Part shown: positions 1 through 7,050 of the stretch, one piece after another | Layout: each line of letters opens with the position of its first letter | How positions within the stretch are numbered: the first letter of the stretch is position 1 | NCBI GenBank assembly: GCA_017999235.1 | Contig: JAGOBN010000079.1 | Location: 1-10,162, forward strand | Direction: 5' to 3' | Source: Anaerolineales bacterium | GTDB lineage: Bacteria > Chloroflexota > Anaerolineae > Anaerolineales > UBA6663 | DNA: 10,162 nucleotides | Position numbers and translations under genes: made by a program | The notes under the pieces: model-generated | The model's input: the letters and a program-made list of their open reading frames with translations, nothing else | What the model was told of the DNA's origin: nothing | Databases searched by the model: none

Positions 1-1
1 G

Positions 2-649
2 TATGCCGCGGCGGAAGATCCCTTTTATACCGCCTGGGGCGGCGCCGCGCTGTTCATGTTGAGCGGGCTGAGCCTGGGGCTCAGTGGGCCGCCCGCTACC
101 GCCCGGCGCGGCCCACTGGCCGGCTGGGCCGTGGTGGCCGCCGGGGTAGCGTTGGCCGGCGGGCTGCTGTGGCCGCCGGCGCGGGCCAGTTTGTACGCCA
201 ATCTGGGGGCGGTGCGCCTGGCGCAAATTGAATTGGCGGGCTGGTCGCCGGTTGAACCGGGGCCGGCGGCGGCGGCGGCCGAACTGCGGCCGGCGGCGCT
301 GTGGTTGGAGCGGGCGCGGCGGCTTGACCCCGCCAATGCGGCGGCGGGCTGGCGGCTGGGCTTCATCGCCAGCGCCGCGCAGGAATGGGAACGGGTCCGG
401 GACTTGCTGGCGCCTCTGCAGTTGGCCGGCCGGGAGCGGCCGGCGTTTCGCAAAACGTTAGGGTATGCCCTGCTCTGGCTGGGCGAACTTGAAGCCGCCG
501 GCCCGCTGCTGGCTGCCATCCCGGAGGCCCCGGCGGAATTGCTCGAATACGCGCGTTGGTGGCGCACGCAGGGGCGGCTGGACTGGGCGGCCCAAGCCGC
601 CGCCATGCGGGTTTGGCTGCTCACGCCGGTCGGGCCGGCACCTCGGTGA
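2..649 (+). CDS. O-antigen ligase/polymerase-like membrane protein with TPR-like tail, C-terminal part only (5' end outside window)
   Basis: The reading frame is open from the left edge (first full codon at 2) to TGA at 647-649, so the start lies upstream. About 215 residues are visible. They begin with a short AEDPFYTAW stretch and a hydrophobic helix (FMLSGLSLGLS region). A second hydrophobic helix follows (GWAVVAAGVALAGGLL, about residues 42-60 of the fragment), then an Ala/Leu-rich, amphipathic helical region with TPR character (for example LERARRLDPANAAAGWRLG and LGYALLWLGELEAAGPLL). A last membrane helix followed by an extracytoplasmic TPR tail is the usual ending of Wzy/WaaL (O-antigen ligase family) proteins in Chloroflexota and other Gram-positive-like bacteria. 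This suits the polysaccharide genes downstream. The catalytic loop is not in the window, so the family call is inference; it could be another TPR membrane protein. Confidence 0.6.
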   Translation, partial: YAAAEDPFYTAWGGAALFMLSGLSLGLSGPPATARRGPLAGWAVVAAGVALAGGLLWPPARASLYANLGAVRLAQIELAGWSPVEPGPAAAAAELRPAALWLERARRLDPANAAAGWRLGFIASAAQEWERVRDLLAPLQLAGRERPAFRKTLGYALLWLGELEAAGPLLAAIPEAPAELLEYARWWRTQGRLDWAAQAAAMRVWLLTPVGPAPR

Positions 650-694
650 ATCCCATAGATTGGGTTGGTGATTCTAAGTAGTTCCTTTGTCAGG

Positions 695-723
695 TTGGCA
701 CTCGGTTATCGGGGTGCTATCGT
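695..723 (+). promoter_or_regulatory. Candidate sigma-70-type promoter for the glycan operon
   Basis: TTGGCA at 695-700 (one mismatch to TTGACA) is followed after exactly 17 bp by TATCGT at 718-723 (four of six matches to TATAAT). Transcription would begin near 730, about 50 nt before the dehydrogenase ATG at 780. It lies in the only long gap (650-779) before a six-gene run, which is where a promoter would be expected. The match is modest, and chance is possible. Confidence 0.33.
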
Positions 724-765
724 ATGGCGGATCGGGTCAGAAGCGTGGTTTTCAAGCAGCATGCA

Positions 766-772
766 AGAAGGA
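766..772 (+). promoter_or_regulatory. Ribosome binding site deciding the dehydrogenase start
   Basis: AGAAGGA lies 7 nt before ATG 780. No comparable purine-rich site precedes the alternative in-frame start at 687, so this site fixes the shorter protein. Confidence 0.65.
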
Positions 773-779
773 CAGCGGC

Positions 780-1787
780 ATGAATCCTATTAAGGTGGGT
801 GTCATCGGGGTGGGACGGATGGGTCAGCGGCATTGCCGCGTGTACGCGAATTTGCGCGGCGCCCAGTTGGTGGGGGTGAGCGATGCCAGCGCGGAGCTGG
901 GCCAGCGCGTCGCCGCGCAATATGAAGTGCCCTATTTCGCGGACGTGGATGATTTGCTCACCCGCGTGGACGCCGTCAGTTTGGTGACGCCGACGGCCAG
1001 TCATTACGCCTTGGCGCGGCGCTGCCTGGAGCACGGCGTGCACGTGTTGGTGGAGAAGCCGATTACGGCCAGCTTGGAGGACGCGCAAGCCTTGACGGCC
1101 GCGGCTGAGGCCAGCGGCCGGGTGGTCATGGTGGGCCACATCGAGCGGTTCAATACGGCGTTTATTGAGATGAAGAACGTGCTGGAGAGCATGGAGGTGT
1201 TGGCCGTTGACTTCCGCCGGCTGAGCCCGGTGGAGGGCAGCAACCTCGATGTGGACGTGGTGCAAGACCTGATGGTGCATGACGCCAATCTGGTGCTGGA
1301 CCTGATGGGAACCGAGCCGGCCTGGGTGAATGCGCGCGGCATGAGCGTGTTTAGCGGCGCGATTGATCATGCCGTCGCGCAGTTGGGCTTTGCCACCGGC
1401 CAGCTCTTTACGCTCACCGCCTCGCGCATCACCGAGAACAAGGTGCGGGCGATTGCGGTCACCACCCGCGAGGCTTACGTGGAGTGCGATCTGCTCAACA
1501 AGAGCGTGCTGCTGCACCGCCACACCATCGGCGAGTATCTCCCGCACAACCACCGCGGGGTCAAGTATCGCCAGGAAAGCCTGGTCGAGCGCATCCAAGT
1601 GCCGATCTTTGAGCCGATGTTCTTGGAACTGCAGCACTTCGTGGAATGCGTGGCCGAGGAGAAACCCCCGCATGTTTCGGCGCGCGACGGCCTGCGGGCG
1701 CTGACGCTGGCCGAGACCATCCGCCGGCAGATTTGGGCCACCATGCCGGACCCGGCTCCGGCCGGCCGCCGGCCGCAGTCAGCCTAG
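780..1787 (+). CDS. Gfo/Idh/MocA family NAD(P)-dependent sugar-nucleotide dehydrogenase (GnnA/WlbA-like)
   Basis: This 335-residue protein has the normal length for the family. A Rossmann fold opens with GVGRMG at residues 10-15. The conserved EKP of the Gfo/Idh/MocA family is at 92-94, GHIERFN at 119-125, and DLMVHD at 163-168, whose His-Asp sits where the family's catalytic region lies. The GHIERFN and DLM(V/I)HD pair is typical of members acting on UDP-activated amino sugars, such as UDP-GlcNAc 3-dehydrogenase (GnnA). The oxidised 3-keto sugar would normally pass to a PLP aminotransferase, which is not seen here. I chose ATG 780 because AGAAGGA at 766-772 sits 7 nt upstream and the protein then begins directly with the Rossmann strand. 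An in-frame start at 687 would add 31 unrelated residues and overlap the putative promoter. The exact substrate is inference; the family is secure. Confidence 0.9.
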   Translation: MNPIKVGVIGVGRMGQRHCRVYANLRGAQLVGVSDASAELGQRVAAQYEVPYFADVDDLLTRVDAVSLVTPTASHYALARRCLEHGVHVLVEKPITASLEDAQALTAAAEASGRVVMVGHIERFNTAFIEMKNVLESMEVLAVDFRRLSPVEGSNLDVDVVQDLMVHDANLVLDLMGTEPAWVNARGMSVFSGAIDHAVAQLGFATGQLFTLTASRITENKVRAIAVTTREAYVECDLLNKSVLLHRHTIGEYLPHNHRGVKYRQESLVERIQVPIFEPMFLELQHFVECVAEEKPPHVSARDGLRALTLAETIRRQIWATMPDPAPAGRRPQSA

Positions 1788-1824
1788 ACGGCCTTCCGCC
1801 GGCGCCTCATCACAGGAAATTCAA

Positions 1825-2583
1825 GTGGATCTATCGATCGTCATCCCCTGTTGTAACGAAGTCGAGAATGTGCCCAAGCTGCAGACCGAGTTGATGCCGG
1901 TGGTCGCTGGTCTGGCGCGGGAGCGCTCGGTGGAAGTCGTCTTTGTGGACGATGGCAGCACGGACGGTACGCTGGCGGCGCTCCAGGCGGCGTTTGCCGA
2001 CGGCCGGGGGCCGGCCGGCGTGGCCATCCGGTTTGAGCAGCATCCCGTCAATCGTGGTCTGGGCGCGGCCATGCGCACGGGCTTCGCCGCCGCCAGCGGC
2101 GACGTGATCCTGTCGACCGACGCCGACGGCACCTATAAGTTTGAAACCCTGCCGGCGCTGCTGGCGTACTTGACCCCGGACGTGGACATCGTCACCGCTT
2201 CACCGTATCATCCAGCGGGGGCCGTCAAAGATGTGCCGCAATACCGGCTGGTGCTCAGCCAGGGCGCCTCATTTCTGTACCGGCTCTTGGTGGAATGGAA
2301 CCTGCACACCTGGACGGCCTTGTACCGCGCCTATCGCCGGGAAGTGTTGCAGACCATCTCGTTCGCGTCGCCGGGTTTCCTGGCCGGCACCGAATTGCTG
2401 GTCAAAGCCCGGCTGGCCGGTTATCGGGCGGCCGAGTATCCCGCCGTTTTGCACTCGCGCGTGGCCGGCCAATCCAAGGCCAAGGTGTGGCGCATCATCC
2501 GCGCGCACCTGGGCTTTCAATGGCGGGTGGTGCTGCACCGCCTCGGCCTGGCGCCGCTCGTCACCAGCCGCAAAGCTGGGTAA
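1825..2583 (+). CDS. Family 2 glycosyltransferase, DPM1-like (probable polyprenyl-phosphate sugar synthase)
   Basis: The product has 252 residues, starting at GTG 1825 with AGGAAA (1814-1819) 5 nt upstream. The GT-A fold is clear. It opens with LSIVIPCCNEVEN (3-15), then the nucleotide-binding VDDGSTDGT (41-49), NRGLGAAMRTGF (76-87), and the metal-binding DAD followed by GTY (99-104). The C-terminal catalytic region keeps TWTALYRAYRR, as in dolichol-phosphate mannose synthase-like enzymes. No C-terminal membrane pair is present, so it is a soluble or peripheral catalytic domain acting at the inner face of the membrane. Known relatives transfer Man, Glc or GlcNAc from NDP-sugar to polyprenyl phosphate. 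The flipping step could be supplied by the small membrane protein that starts 11 bp downstream. The family is secure; the lipid acceptor is inference from similarity and context, and direct transfer to a growing glycan remains possible. Confidence 0.88.
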   Translation: MDLSIVIPCCNEVENVPKLQTELMPVVAGLARERSVEVVFVDDGSTDGTLAALQAAFADGRGPAGVAIRFEQHPVNRGLGAAMRTGFAAASGDVILSTDADGTYKFETLPALLAYLTPDVDIVTASPYHPAGAVKDVPQYRLVLSQGASFLYRLLVEWNLHTWTALYRAYRREVLQTISFASPGFLAGTELLVKARLAGYRAAEYPAVLHSRVAGQSKAKVWRIIRAHLGFQWRVVLHRLGLAPLVTSRKAG

Positions 2584-2594
2584 AGGACTTTGTC

Positions 2595-3026
2595 GTGAAT
2601 CAGCCCGCAACCGCTACCGCCGCCCCCGCCAAGCCGCGAAAGGCTCTCATGGATTCTTATTCCGCCATCCCGTACATTTTGGTGAGCGTCGTGCTCGGCG
2701 CCATCGGCCAACTCATGTTGAAATACGGCATGTCCAAGGTCGGCGTGCTCTCGCTGTCCCTGGACAAGATCCTGCCGGCCCTCACCAACCCCGGCGTGAT
2801 CTATGTCATGATCGGGTTAATGATCTACGTCTGCGGCACCGCCTCCTGGCTGATCGCGCTCTCGCGCGCCGACCTGAGCTTTGCCTATCCGTTCGCCAGC
2901 CTGAGCTATGTCGCCATGCTGATCGGCGCGTGGGTGCTGTTCAAGGAGCAGTTGGACGTCTGGCGCCTGGCGGGCTCGGCCGTGATCATCCTGGGCGTGC
3001 TCCTGATCTCGCGCAGCGGCCAGTAA
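2595..3026 (+). CDS. SMR/EamA-type four-helix membrane protein, ArnE/ArnF-like (probable lipid-linked sugar translocase)
   Basis: The product is 143 residues from GTG 2595. Four membrane helices lie at about residues 25-46 (contains GAIGQLMLKYGM), 67-89, 94-116 (contains LSFAYPFASLSYV) and 125-140. The G-Q-x-x-L-K motif in helix 1 and the S-x-AYP motif in helix 3 are shared by EmrE-type SMR proteins and by ArnE/ArnF, which move undecaprenyl-phosphate-aminoarabinose across the inner membrane. Two starts are possible. GTG 2595 has AAAGGA at 2582-2587 with 7 nt spacing and follows the GT2 stop by 11 bp, suggesting coupled translation. ATG 2649 (125 residues, closer to the usual family length) has GAAAGG 5 nt upstream. 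I prefer GTG; it adds a polar Ala/Pro-rich 18-residue tail. The transporter family is well supported; the lipid-linked sugar cargo is inferred from the flanking DPM1-like and GT-C genes. Confidence 0.85.
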   Translation: MNQPATATAAPAKPRKALMDSYSAIPYILVSVVLGAIGQLMLKYGMSKVGVLSLSLDKILPALTNPGVIYVMIGLMIYVCGTASWLIALSRADLSFAYPFASLSYVAMLIGAWVLFKEQLDVWRLAGSAVIILGVLLISRSGQ

Positions 3027-3036
3027 TTTTCCACCC

Positions 3037-4119
3037 ATGAAAATCGTCTCCATCGTCGGCGCCCGGCCGGAGTTTATCCAGGCCGCGCCGGTCAGCCGCG
3101 CCCTGCGCGCGCGCCACCACGAAATCCTCGTCCACACCGGCCAGCACTACGATTACCGGATGTCCCAGACGTTCTTCGACGAACTGGGCATCCCGGCCCC
3201 GGATTACAATCTGGAAGTCGGCTCCGGCTCGCACGGCCGGCAGACCGCGGAACTGTTGGCGCGGCTGGAAGACGTGCTGGTCAAAGAGCAGCCCGATCTG
3301 GTGATCGTGCGCGGCGACACCAATTCCACCCTGGGCGGCGCGCTGGCGGCCGCCAAGCTGCGTTTGCCCACGGCGCACATCGAGGCCGGCGAACGCAGCT
3401 ATGACCGGCGGATGCCGGAAGAGCTCAACCGGCTGGTGGCCGATGTGCTGGCGGATATCTACTTCTGTGCCAGCCGGGCGGCGGTGGAGCGGCTGGCGGC
3501 CGAGGGCATTCATGCCAACGTGCACTGGACCGGGGATGTGATGCTGGATGCCCTGCGGCATAACCGCCCCATCGCCGAGGCGAAATCGGATGTGCTGCGC
3601 CGGCTGGCGTTGACGCCGGGCGGCTACGCCTTGGTCACCATCCACCGCGCCGCCAACACCGACGACCCGCGGCGCCTGGCCAACCTGGTGGCCGCGCTCA
3701 ACCAGGCCCCGGAACCCGTGATCTTCCCGGTGCATCCCCGCACCCGCGGCGCGCTCGAGAAGCTGGGCGCGCGCCTGGCGGATCAAATCCGCGTGATTGA
3801 GCCGGTGGGGTATTTTGATATGCTGACGCTGGAGGCGAACGCACGGCTGATCGCCACCGATTCCGGCGGCGTCCAGCGCGAGGCCTATTTCTTGGGCAAA
3901 CCGTGCCTGACTCTGCGCGATGAAACCGAGTGGACCGAGACCGTCGCGGCCGGCTGGAACGTGCTGGCCGGCAATGAGCCGGCCCGGATTGGGGCGTTGT
4001 GGCGCACCTTTCAGCCGCCGGCCGCCCAGCCGCCGATCTTTGGCGACGGCACCGCCGGCGAGCGCATCGCACAGCTTCTGGAGGCCGCGCCGGTCCTCTT
4101 TGGGGCCGCCCGGCAATAG
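3037..4119 (+). CDS. wecB: Non-hydrolysing UDP-N-acetylglucosamine 2-epimerase (WecB/WbpI-like)
   Basis: This 360-residue cytoplasmic enzyme has a GT-B fold and the usual family length. Landmarks in order: VGARPEFIQAAP (7-18), TGQHYD (34-39), RGDTNST (92-98, with the conserved Asp at 94), HIEAGERS (114-121), MPEELNR (126-132, with the conserved Glu pair 128-129), TGDVMLD (165-171), TIHRAANTDD (201-210), HPRTR (233-237), TDSGGVQREA (274-283). The family converts UDP-GlcNAc to UDP-ManNAc through 2-acetamidoglucal. The GARP opening, the S-H-G and GDTNST region and the RMPEE run resemble the WbpI type as well as WecB, so a 3-amino or uronic UDP-sugar substrate is also possible. Oddities are Glu119 where most relatives have Leu, and Ala206 where HRxEN has Glu. 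ATG 3037 lies 10 bp after the previous stop with no clear Shine-Dalgarno site, so translation is probably coupled. The family is secure; the gene symbol names the family rather than the proven substrate. Confidence 0.92.
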   Translation: MKIVSIVGARPEFIQAAPVSRALRARHHEILVHTGQHYDYRMSQTFFDELGIPAPDYNLEVGSGSHGRQTAELLARLEDVLVKEQPDLVIVRGDTNSTLGGALAAAKLRLPTAHIEAGERSYDRRMPEELNRLVADVLADIYFCASRAAVERLAAEGIHANVHWTGDVMLDALRHNRPIAEAKSDVLRRLALTPGGYALVTIHRAANTDDPRRLANLVAALNQAPEPVIFPVHPRTRGALEKLGARLADQIRVIEPVGYFDMLTLEANARLIATDSGGVQREAYFLGKPCLTLRDETEWTETVAAGWNVLAGNEPARIGALWRTFQPPAAQPPIFGDGTAGERIAQLLEAAPVLFGAARQ

Positions 4120-4152
4120 CCGCAGGTCTTTATTCGTAAACGAGGGACTTCA

Positions 4153-5466
4153 ATGACAGTAGCCATTTTGGGCGGCGGCATTATGGGCGTCAGCCTTGGG
4201 TATATCCTGGCGCGCGCCGGCGTACCGGTGGAGATTTTCGAGGCCTCGCCCGTCTTGGGCGGTTTGGCCGGCCCGCTGGTGCTGCCCGACGGCGCGGAGG
4301 TGGATCGCTTTTACCACGCCATCCTCAGCAGCGACCGATATCTGGGCGAGCTGGCGGCCGAGTTGGGGCTCACCGACCGGATGCGCTTCAATGAGACCAA
4401 GACCGCCTTTTACTATCGCGGCCAACTGCACTCGATGAACAATATCATCGAGTTTTTTCGCTTCCCGCCGCTGGGGTGGGTGGATCGTTTCCGCCTGGGG
4501 CTGACGGTGCTCTATGCCCAGTTCGTGCGCGATTGGCGCGCGTTGGAGAGCATCAGCGTTGAGAAGTGGCTGTTAGGGCTGAGCGGGCGCACCACCTTTC
4601 AGAACATCTGGCGGCCGATGCTGAAGGCCAAGTTTGACGGCGGCTTCGAGAACACGCCCGCCACCTGGATCTGGTCCCGTCTGGTGCGGATGAAGTCCAC
4701 GCGCGGCGGCGCCAGCCAGAAAGAGATGGCCGGTTATGTGATCGGCGGCTACGCCACCTTGCTCAAAGCGATGGCGGCGCAGATTGAAAAAGCCGGCAGT
4801 CAGATCCATCTGCGCACCCCGGTGCAGGAGATCGTTATTGAAAACGGCCGGGCGGTGGGCGTGCGCCTGGGGGGGGAAGTGCGCCGGTTTGAAGCCGTGG
4901 TGGCCACCATGCAGGCGCCGGTGTTCCAGCGCTTGATCCCGCAGGCGCCGGCGGATTACCTGGCCTTTTTGAACCAGACACAGTATCTGGGGATAATCTG
5001 CCCGGTCATGGTGCTGGATCGGCCGCTCACGGGCTACTGGACGGTTAACATCACCGACGACCGCTTCCCGTTCACGGGCCTGATTGAGACCACCAGCTAC
5101 ATTAATCCGGCCGACGTGGGCGGACATCATCTGGTATATCTGCCCAAGTACACCCAGCCGGGCAGCGCTTGGCAGGCCAAGACCGACGACGAGATCCGCG
5201 AGATTTGGCTTTCCAATCTGGAGGCCATGCTGCCGAGCTTCAAGCGCGAGCAGGTCCGGTATTTTCTGATCCACCGCGAGAAATATGTCGAGCCGCTGCA
5301 CGGGTTGAACGAGACCCACCTGATCCCGGAGATCCGCACCCCGGTGGCGGGCTTGTTCCTGGCGACCACGGCTCAAATTTACCCCGCGCTCACCAACGGC
5401 GAGTCTGTGGCTCGGCACGCGCGCTCCGTGGCGGAGGCGGTGCGGGGCGCGGGCCAGCCGGCGTGA
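4153..5466 (+). CDS. FAD-dependent oxidoreductase, amine-oxidase/UDP-galactopyranose-mutase-like fold
   Basis: The product has 437 residues from ATG 4153, with GAGGGA (4142-4147) 5 nt upstream. The N terminus is a classic FAD-binding beta-alpha-beta: strand, GGGIMG (7-12) and acidic Glu30 at the end of strand 2, followed by GGLAG (36-40). A C-terminal FAD-contact stretch with LFLATTAQIYPALTNGES lies at 401-418. The middle contains the long helical substrate region usual for the NAD(P)-binding_8/amino_oxidase superfamily (protoporphyrinogen oxidase, phytoene desaturase and UDP-galactopyranose mutase relatives). Members of this group often lie in exopolysaccharide or lipoglycan clusters, but their substrate is mostly unknown. 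It sits 33 bp after the epimerase and 31 bp before the GT-C gene, so it is almost certainly in the same transcript. Redox chemistry on a sugar or on the polyprenyl carrier is possible. The cofactor is confident; the reaction is not known. Confidence 0.85.
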   Translation: MTVAILGGGIMGVSLGYILARAGVPVEIFEASPVLGGLAGPLVLPDGAEVDRFYHAILSSDRYLGELAAELGLTDRMRFNETKTAFYYRGQLHSMNNIIEFFRFPPLGWVDRFRLGLTVLYAQFVRDWRALESISVEKWLLGLSGRTTFQNIWRPMLKAKFDGGFENTPATWIWSRLVRMKSTRGGASQKEMAGYVIGGYATLLKAMAAQIEKAGSQIHLRTPVQEIVIENGRAVGVRLGGEVRRFEAVVATMQAPVFQRLIPQAPADYLAFLNQTQYLGIICPVMVLDRPLTGYWTVNITDDRFPFTGLIETTSYINPADVGGHHLVYLPKYTQPGSAWQAKTDDEIREIWLSNLEAMLPSFKREQVRYFLIHREKYVEPLHGLNETHLIPEIRTPVAGLFLATTAQIYPALTNGESVARHARSVAEAVRGAGQPA

Positions 5467-5497
5467 GACCAGTCTAGATTTCTGAAGCGAGTTGGCG

Positions 5498-7045
5498 ATG
5501 CCTCTTTCGGTCACTCAGTTCCCCTTGGCCGGCCGCGGCCGGCAGGTCCTTGGGCTAGCGGCGCTGTTGCTCATCGCCGGCCTCAGCCTGTGGCGCCTGA
5601 CGGACTATCCCACGCCCTGGTATGACGAGGGCTCGCACCTGCATGTGCCCAAGACCCTGCTGCGTTATGGCCAATACGCGGATTACAGCAGTGATGGCTT
5701 TCGCTATTACGGCCCCACTATCGGTGTGGGGCCGACGGTTTTGCTGCCTATCGCGGCGGTGTTCAGCGTGTTTGGGGAAGGGTTGTTCCAGGCGCGGCTC
5801 TTGATCGTGGTTTATCTTTGGGCGGCGCTGGCGGCCTTCTATGTTTTGGCCCGCCGGCTGGGCGGCGCGCCATTGGCGTGGGTGGCGACCGCCTTGCTGT
5901 TGGGCACGCGCGGCGTTGCCCTGTTGGAATATGGGCGGCAAGTGCTGGGCGAAGTGCCCGGCTTCTTTTTTGTGGCGGCTGGTCTGGCGGTCTGGCTGGG
6001 AGCTTGGGAGCGGCCGGAGGGGCGGCGGCTGGCGCTGGCCGGCGGGCTGCTCGGTTTGGCCGTCGTTACCAAATCCCAGTACTTTATCGTCTTAGCGCCC
6101 GCGCTGGCGGCCGGCTGGGTGTTGAACGTGGTGTATTACCGCACCGTTCCGCAGCGCGTGTTCCTGGTGCCCGGGGTGCTGGTGGGTGCGTTTTTTGCGC
6201 TGTGGCAGGTGACAGTGGTCGTGCTGCTGGGGCCGGGGGCGGTCGCGGACAACCTGGCGTTGTATCGCGCGGCGACGGCCAGCGCGGCGACGGTGTTCTC
6301 GCCGGATCTGATGGAGCGCGCCCTCCGGGAACTGCTGAGCCTCAAAGTTTATCTGGGGTGGCTGGTCCCGATCTTGATTTATGGCGCCGCGCTCTCCCTG
6401 CCGCGCACCCGGGATGGTCAGCGCTGGGGCGTGATCTTCTTGGTGGTGGTCGTCAACCTCGTCTGGTACGTGGTCGCGTCGGTCAGTTGGCTCCGCTATG
6501 CCTTTGTCGGGCTGGCGCTGAGCAGCCTGTTCGTGGCGCGCTTTTTTAGCGACTTGACCGCCGGCTTCCAGTTCGACGGACGCGGCCTGTGGATGGCCTG
6601 GCGGCAGACTGCGGCCGATTGGCCGGCGCGGGCGCTGCGGGCCGCCGTGGGGCTCTGGCTGGCGGCCATGATCGCCCTTCCCTTGGCGCAGTCCGCGCGG
6701 CCCATCCTGCTGCCGCCCTTTAATGCGCCGCGCGCTATGGCCGACTATTTGAATACTAATGTCTCCCCGGAAGCCCTGATCGAGACCTGGGAGCCGGAAT
6801 TGGGCTTCCTGACCGACCACAACTACCACTTCCCGCCGCAGGCTCGGCTGTATCAGGCCGTCAGCTACGTCTGGGCGGGCGGTCCACCGCCCGCGCAAGG
6901 TTACACCTTCATTCAAGACGCCCAGCCGGAGTATGTTCTGGCGGGTCAGTTTTCAAAGTACGTGGCCTTTTATCCGTCCGAAGTGTTGGTTGAGTATCAG
7001 CCAGTGACGGAAATCGGGCCCTACACCCTCTACCACCGGCGCTAA
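5498..7045 (+). CDS. GT-C fold integral membrane glycosyltransferase (ArnT/PMT/GT39-83-like)
   Basis: The product has 515 residues from ATG 5498; a TTG two codons upstream (5492) is the only close alternative. A first membrane helix (about residues 16-34) is followed by the extracytoplasmic loop YPTPWYDEGSH, whose Asp43-Glu44 matches the acidic pair essential in GT-C enzymes that use polyprenyl-phosphate sugars. About nine or ten further hydrophobic helices follow (for example around IGVGPTVLLPIAAVFSVFG, LIVVYLWAALAAFYVLA, VFLVPGVLVGAFFALWQV and WGVIFLVVVVNLVWYVVASV). A soluble extracytoplasmic C-terminal domain starts near ARPILLPPFN and includes APRAMADYLNTN. Relatives transfer a sugar from a lipid-phosphate donor to lipid, glycan or protein outside the cell. 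It is the last gene of the run and is followed by a GC hairpin. The fold is confident; donor and acceptor are unknown. Confidence 0.85.
   Translation: MPLSVTQFPLAGRGRQVLGLAALLLIAGLSLWRLTDYPTPWYDEGSHLHVPKTLLRYGQYADYSSDGFRYYGPTIGVGPTVLLPIAAVFSVFGEGLFQARLLIVVYLWAALAAFYVLARRLGGAPLAWVATALLLGTRGVALLEYGRQVLGEVPGFFFVAAGLAVWLGAWERPEGRRLALAGGLLGLAVVTKSQYFIVLAPALAAGWVLNVVYYRTVPQRVFLVPGVLVGAFFALWQVTVVVLLGPGAVADNLALYRAATASAATVFSPDLMERALRELLSLKVYLGWLVPILIYGAALSLPRTRDGQRWGVIFLVVVVNLVWYVVASVSWLRYAFVGLALSSLFVARFFSDLTAGFQFDGRGLWMAWRQTAADWPARALRAAVGLWLAAMIALPLAQSARPILLPPFNAPRAMADYLNTNVSPEALIETWEPELGFLTDHNYHFPPQARLYQAVSYVWAGGPPPAQGYTFIQDAQPEYVLAGQFSKYVAFYPSEVLVEYQPVTEIGPYTLYHRR
5528..5543. repeat. 16-bp perfect GC palindrome inside the start of the GT-C gene
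   Basis: GCCGGCCGCGGCCGGC reads the same on both strands. It covers codons 11-16 of the GT-C gene. The 16-mer GGCCGGCCGCGGCCGG beginning one base earlier (5527-5542) recurs exactly just after the same gene's stop (7055-7070). It may simply reflect Ala/Gly/Arg codons in a GC-rich genome. Confidence 0.5.
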
Positions 7046-7050
7046 GCCAG

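Noticed and set aside
648..673. GAATC...GATTC inverted repeat after the first gene as a terminator
   Set aside because: The arms are only 5 bp with a loop of about 16 nt, and no T run follows.
687..779. N-terminal extension of the dehydrogenase from an in-frame start at 687
   Set aside because: The extra 31 residues lack similarity to the family, the Rossmann strand begins right after ATG 780, and the good ribosome site serves 780.
717..1673. A 318-codon minus-strand frame opposite the dehydrogenase
   Set aside because: The His/Gln/Arg-rich translation has no family motif, while the + strand frame is a clear Gfo/Idh/MocA protein.
2295..2594. Extension of the SMR-protein frame upstream to 2295
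   Set aside because: This part overlaps the GT2 gene in another frame and reads as Arg/Gly/Pro-rich out-of-frame translation.
2986..4116. A 376-codon open frame on the minus strand opposite the 2-epimerase
   Set aside because: The + strand carries every epimerase landmark. Long antisense frames are expected when third positions are G/C.
5818..6549. A 243-codon + strand frame within the GT-C gene
   Set aside because: The Gly/Arg-rich translation is a shifted reading of the membrane-protein gene, whose own frame shows ordered helices.
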